A stretch of DNA of 64,000 nt from Brachybacterium ginsengisoli (lineage in GTDB: Bacteria > Actinomycetota > Actinomycetes > Actinomycetales > Dermabacteraceae): contig NZ_CP023564.1 in assembly GCF_002407065.1 (NCBI RefSeq), positions 1,674,001 through 1,738,000 of the forward strand, in the 5' to 3' direction. Shown one piece after another: positions 61,866 to 64,000 of this stretch; position 1 is the stretch's first letter; each line of letters begins with the position of its first letter. A program made the position numbers and the translations under genes. The notes under the pieces were generated by a model, which made no database searches, had not been told where the DNA came from, and saw only the letters and a list, made by a program, of their open reading frames with translations.

Positions 61866-62870
61866 TCACCACAGGCTCGACTGGTTGGCCTTCTTGGCGA
61901 CCCAGTTGAAGGTCAGCAGAAGGAGGAGGTTCAGGACGGAGTTGAACAGGCCGATCGCCGCGGAGTAGCTGAACTGGGCGCTCTGCAGGCCGACCTTGTA
62001 CACGTAGGTGTTGATCACCTCGGAGGTGGGCAGGTTCAGGTCGGTCTGCATGAGATAGACCTTCTCGAAGCCGAGGTTGAAGATGTTCCCGACGGCGAGG
62101 ATGAACAGGATCGTGATCACCGGGAGGATCCCGGGGATGTCGATGTGCCGGATCCGCTGGAAGCGGTTCGCGCCGTCCATGCGGGCCGCCTCGTGCAGCG
62201 AGGGGTCGATCGCGGTGAGCGCGGCGAGGTAGATGATCATCGAGAAGCCGGCGTTCTGCCAGACGTCCGAGCCGATGTAGAGCGGGCGGAACCACTCCGG
62301 GGCGCCCATGAAGAAGATCGGCTGCCCGCCGACGGCGGAGATCAGGTGGTTGACGAGACCCGAGCTCGGGGAGAACAGCAGGTGGATCATGCCCACCACC
62401 ACGACCACCGAGATGAACGACGGGGAGTACAGGATCGTCTGCGTGAGCCTCTTGAAGCGCTCGCTGGGCAGCTGGTTGACGATGAGGGCCAGGATGATCG
62501 GCACCGGGAAGGCGACGAGCAGGCCGACGGTGTTGATCGTCAGCGTGTTCGCGACGATCCGCCCGAACTGGAAGCTGTGCAGGAAGGTGTCGAAGTGCTG
62601 CAGGCCCACCCAGGGGCTCCAGAAGAAGCCGTCGACGGGGTTGTACTCGCGGAACGCGATCTGCGCGCCGTACATCGGCCAGTACTTGAAGACCACGAGG
62701 TAGACGAGCGCCGGAGCGAGTAGTACGTATAACTGCCAGCTGTGGAGGATGCGGCGCAGCCGCGATCCTCGCGAGGAGGGCCGGGAGCGGCCGGGCGTCC
62801 GCGGCGCGGACTCCTGCGGTGCCCGCGGCACCTTCGGGGTCGGCGGGCCGACGGCGGTGTCGGTGGTCAT
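61866..62870 (-). CDS. Carbohydrate ABC transporter permease (LplB-like)
   Basis: A 334-aa permease. The Pro/Arg-rich tail (1-40) is followed by the first helix LYVLLAPALVYLVVFKYWPMYG and the AFREYNPVDGFFWSPWVGLQHF segment typical of LplB. The EAA loop is EAARMDGANRFQRIRHIDIPGI. The ATG at 62870 is 3 bases after the lacI-type stop, with AAAGGA spanning that stop. Codons 47-50 are TTA TAC GTA CTA, rare in this GC-rich genome and overlying operator O3. Confidence 0.92.
   Translation of the reverse strand: MTTDTAVGPPTPKVPRAPQESAPRTPGRSRPSSRGSRLRRILHSWQLYVLLAPALVYLVVFKYWPMYGAQIAFREYNPVDGFFWSPWVGLQHFDTFLHSFQFGRIVANTLTINTVGLLVAFPVPIILALIVNQLPSERFKRLTQTILYSPSFISVVVVVGMIHLLFSPSSGLVNHLISAVGGQPIFFMGAPEWFRPLYIGSDVWQNAGFSMIIYLAALTAIDPSLHEAARMDGANRFQRIRHIDIPGILPVITILFILAVGNIFNLGFEKVYLMQTDLNLPTSEVINTYVYKVGLQSAQFSYSAAIGLFNSVLNLLLLLTFNWVAKKANQSSLW
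62720..62733. promoter_or_regulatory. LacI-type operator O3 inside the LplB-like gene
   Basis: GTAGTACGTATAAC on the plus strand, matching O2 at 12 of 14 positions. It lies about 140 bases inside the coding sequence, exactly over four codons of unusual, AT-rich usage. Confidence 0.5.
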
Positions 62871-62873
62871 GCG

Positions 62874-63893
62874 TCAGCGTCCTTTCGGGGGAGCGACGGA
62901 TCCGCGATGGATCACGGGGCAGGGGATGGCGTGGGTCTCGGCCGGGGCGGCCGGATCCAGGACGAGCGCGGCGGCGCGCTCGCCCATCGCGAGGAAGGGG
63001 AGCGCCACGGTGGTGAGACCGGGATGGAAGTAGTCGCGCAGGATGTCCTGGTCGTCGTAGCCGACGATCGAGACATCCTCGGGGATGGACAGGCCCATGG
63101 CGGCGATCTCCTGATAGGCGCCGAGCGCGGTGCGGTCGTTGCCGCAGAAGATCGCGGTGGCGGGATCGGCCAGGCCCAGCAGCGCTCGGGCGCCCTCCTG
63201 GCCGCTGGAGTGGATGCCCTCGCCGGCGATGAGGAGATCCGGGTCAGGGGTGATGCCTGCCTCGAGCAGGGCGCGCTCGTACCCGCGACGTCGATCGCGG
63301 GCGGCGGGGATGCCCTCGCCGGGGAAGATGTTGATCATGCCGATGCGGGTGTGGCCGGCCTCCAGGAGGATCCGGGTCGCCTCGTAGCCGCCCGTCTCGT
63401 CGTCGGGGACCACGCTCGGGATGCGCCCGGAGAGGTCCCGGGCGTTGAGCGCCACCGTGCGGGTCTCGAGCGCGGCCTCGGGGACCTCGAGCTCCTTGTG
63501 GTACATCGCCGTGTAGAGGATCCCGCGCACCTGATGGGAGAGCAGGGTGTCGATCGCGGCCGCCTCGAGCAGGGAGTCCCCGCCGGTGTCGACGGTCATC
63601 AGCGTGTTGCCGTCCTCCCAGACCCGGTCCTGGGCGCCCTTGATCATCTGGCCGGAGAAGGGGGAGGTGGCCACGTCGTCGCCGACCAGGCCGATGATCT
63701 CGGAGACGCCCGTCTTCAGGGTCTTGGCCTGGAGGTTCGTCCGGTAGCCGAGGTCGGCGGAGGCCTCGCGGATGCGGTCGGCCGTGGCCTCGGAGGCGCG
63801 ACCCGCGTACCGGCCGCTGAGCACCAGCGAGACGACGGCCTGCGAGACGCCGGCCTTCGCGGCGACGTCGTGCATCGTGGGGCGCTGGGCCAT
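62874..63893 (-). CDS. LacI family transcriptional regulator
   Basis: A 339-aa repressor. The N-terminal helix-turn-helix (TMHDVAAKAGVSQAVVSLVLSGR, residues 6-28) and hinge helix are followed by a periplasmic-binding-like effector domain (about 65-335) with FCGNDRTALGAYQEIAAMG and DVSIVGYDDQD. The start 63893 has GAGGAG 8 bases upstream; a longer frame to 63989 runs through the operator. It probably represses the whole operon, itself included, until a fructose-containing sugar binds. Confidence 0.93.
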   Translation of the reverse strand: MAQRPTMHDVAAKAGVSQAVVSLVLSGRYAGRASEATADRIREASADLGYRTNLQAKTLKTGVSEIIGLVGDDVATSPFSGQMIKGAQDRVWEDGNTLMTVDTGGDSLLEAAAIDTLLSHQVRGILYTAMYHKELEVPEAALETRTVALNARDLSGRIPSVVPDDETGGYEATRILLEAGHTRIGMINIFPGEGIPAARDRRRGYERALLEAGITPDPDLLIAGEGIHSSGQEGARALLGLADPATAIFCGNDRTALGAYQEIAAMGLSIPEDVSIVGYDDQDILRDYFHPGLTTVALPFLAMGERAAALVLDPAAPAETHAIPCPVIHRGSVAPPKGR

Positions 63894-63941
63894 CGTGTGC
63901 TCCTCGTCGGGCGGGCCCGGCCGGCCTCTCGACCGTCGGGC

Positions 63942-63955
63942 GTTATTCGTATGAC
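63942..63955. promoter_or_regulatory. LacI-type operator O1, before the regulator
   Basis: GTTATTCGTATGAC, near-palindromic around a central CG as usual for LacI-family sites. It covers the predicted transcription start of the operon. Confidence 0.6.
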
Positions 63956-63959
63956 GTAG

Positions 63960-63989
63960 AGAGTGGGGGGTGAGGGGCGCTGTTGTCAA
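63960..63989 (-). promoter_or_regulatory. Promoter of the sugar operon
   Basis: On the minus strand: TTGACA (63989-63984), 18 bases, CACTCT (63965-63960). Start near 63953, inside operator O1, about 60 bases before the regulator ATG. Confidence 0.55.
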
Positions 63990-64000
63990 GAGCGCTCCGC

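Overview
This window is high-GC DNA with the gene content and order of a Gram-positive actinobacterium. The rne-rplU-rpmA-obgE-proB-proA-nadD-rsfS order, the DUF177-rnc-mutM block, Tat and lipoprotein export signals and many leaderless genes all fit that. The closest fit I can suggest is Micrococcales, possibly Brachybacterium or another Dermabacteraceae. That is inference from gene content, not a database result. There is no phage, insertion sequence, CRISPR array or replication origin.

Layout. 1-11195 is a translation and DNA-repair block: partial rpmB, recG, rsmD, an HNH/DUF222 nuclease-like gene, two GNAT acetyltransferases, a VOC protein back to back with an AraC regulator, coaD, DUF177, rnc and mutM. 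11510-19290 holds a cytochrome bd operon (cydA-cydB-cydD-cydC). It ends in a soluble GAF histidine kinase, and a NarL-type response regulator converges on it. 19659-29986 is the conserved rne to rsfS block, ending in a phosphoglycerate-mutase-like gene and tRNA-Ala(GGC). 30079-34451 holds small accessory metabolic genes with their own regulators (aldo/keto reductase and MmyB-like regulator, nitronate monooxygenase, MarR and alpha/beta hydrolase). 34414-37572 is a molybdate transporter operon (modA-modB-modC) coupled to a base-excision glycosylase. 37608-44316 carries a YeiH-type exporter with a divergent LysR regulator, a cupin, a NYN/OST-HTH protein, a DoxX protein, a BenE transporter and two little-known proteins. 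44516-49997 is a dipeptide/oligopeptide ABC transporter with a fused ATPase. 50136-56778 has a Tat-exported metallophosphoesterase, a zinc-ribbon Nudix protein, a membrane-anchored hypothetical, recQ and a polysaccharide pyruvyl transferase. 56753-63893 is one minus-strand sugar operon: LacI regulator, two Lpl-type permeases, a solute-binding lipoprotein, a GH32 fructosidase and a PfkB kinase. It most likely imports and breaks down fructan oligosaccharides or sucrose-like sugars.

Regulation is the most informative part. About twenty genes appear to be leaderless: an nAnnnT -10 hexamer sits 6 or 7 bases before the start codon. Several operators are legible: a pair of MarR sites covering two leaderless promoters, a LysR palindrome over a start codon, a PHO-box-like direct repeat before the exported phosphoesterase, and three related 14-bp LacI-type sites in the sugar operon. 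One of the LacI-type sites lies inside a permease gene, where the codons turn rare (TTA, GTA, CTA) exactly over the site.

Limits: functions come from motifs and families recognised by eye. No alignment or search was run.
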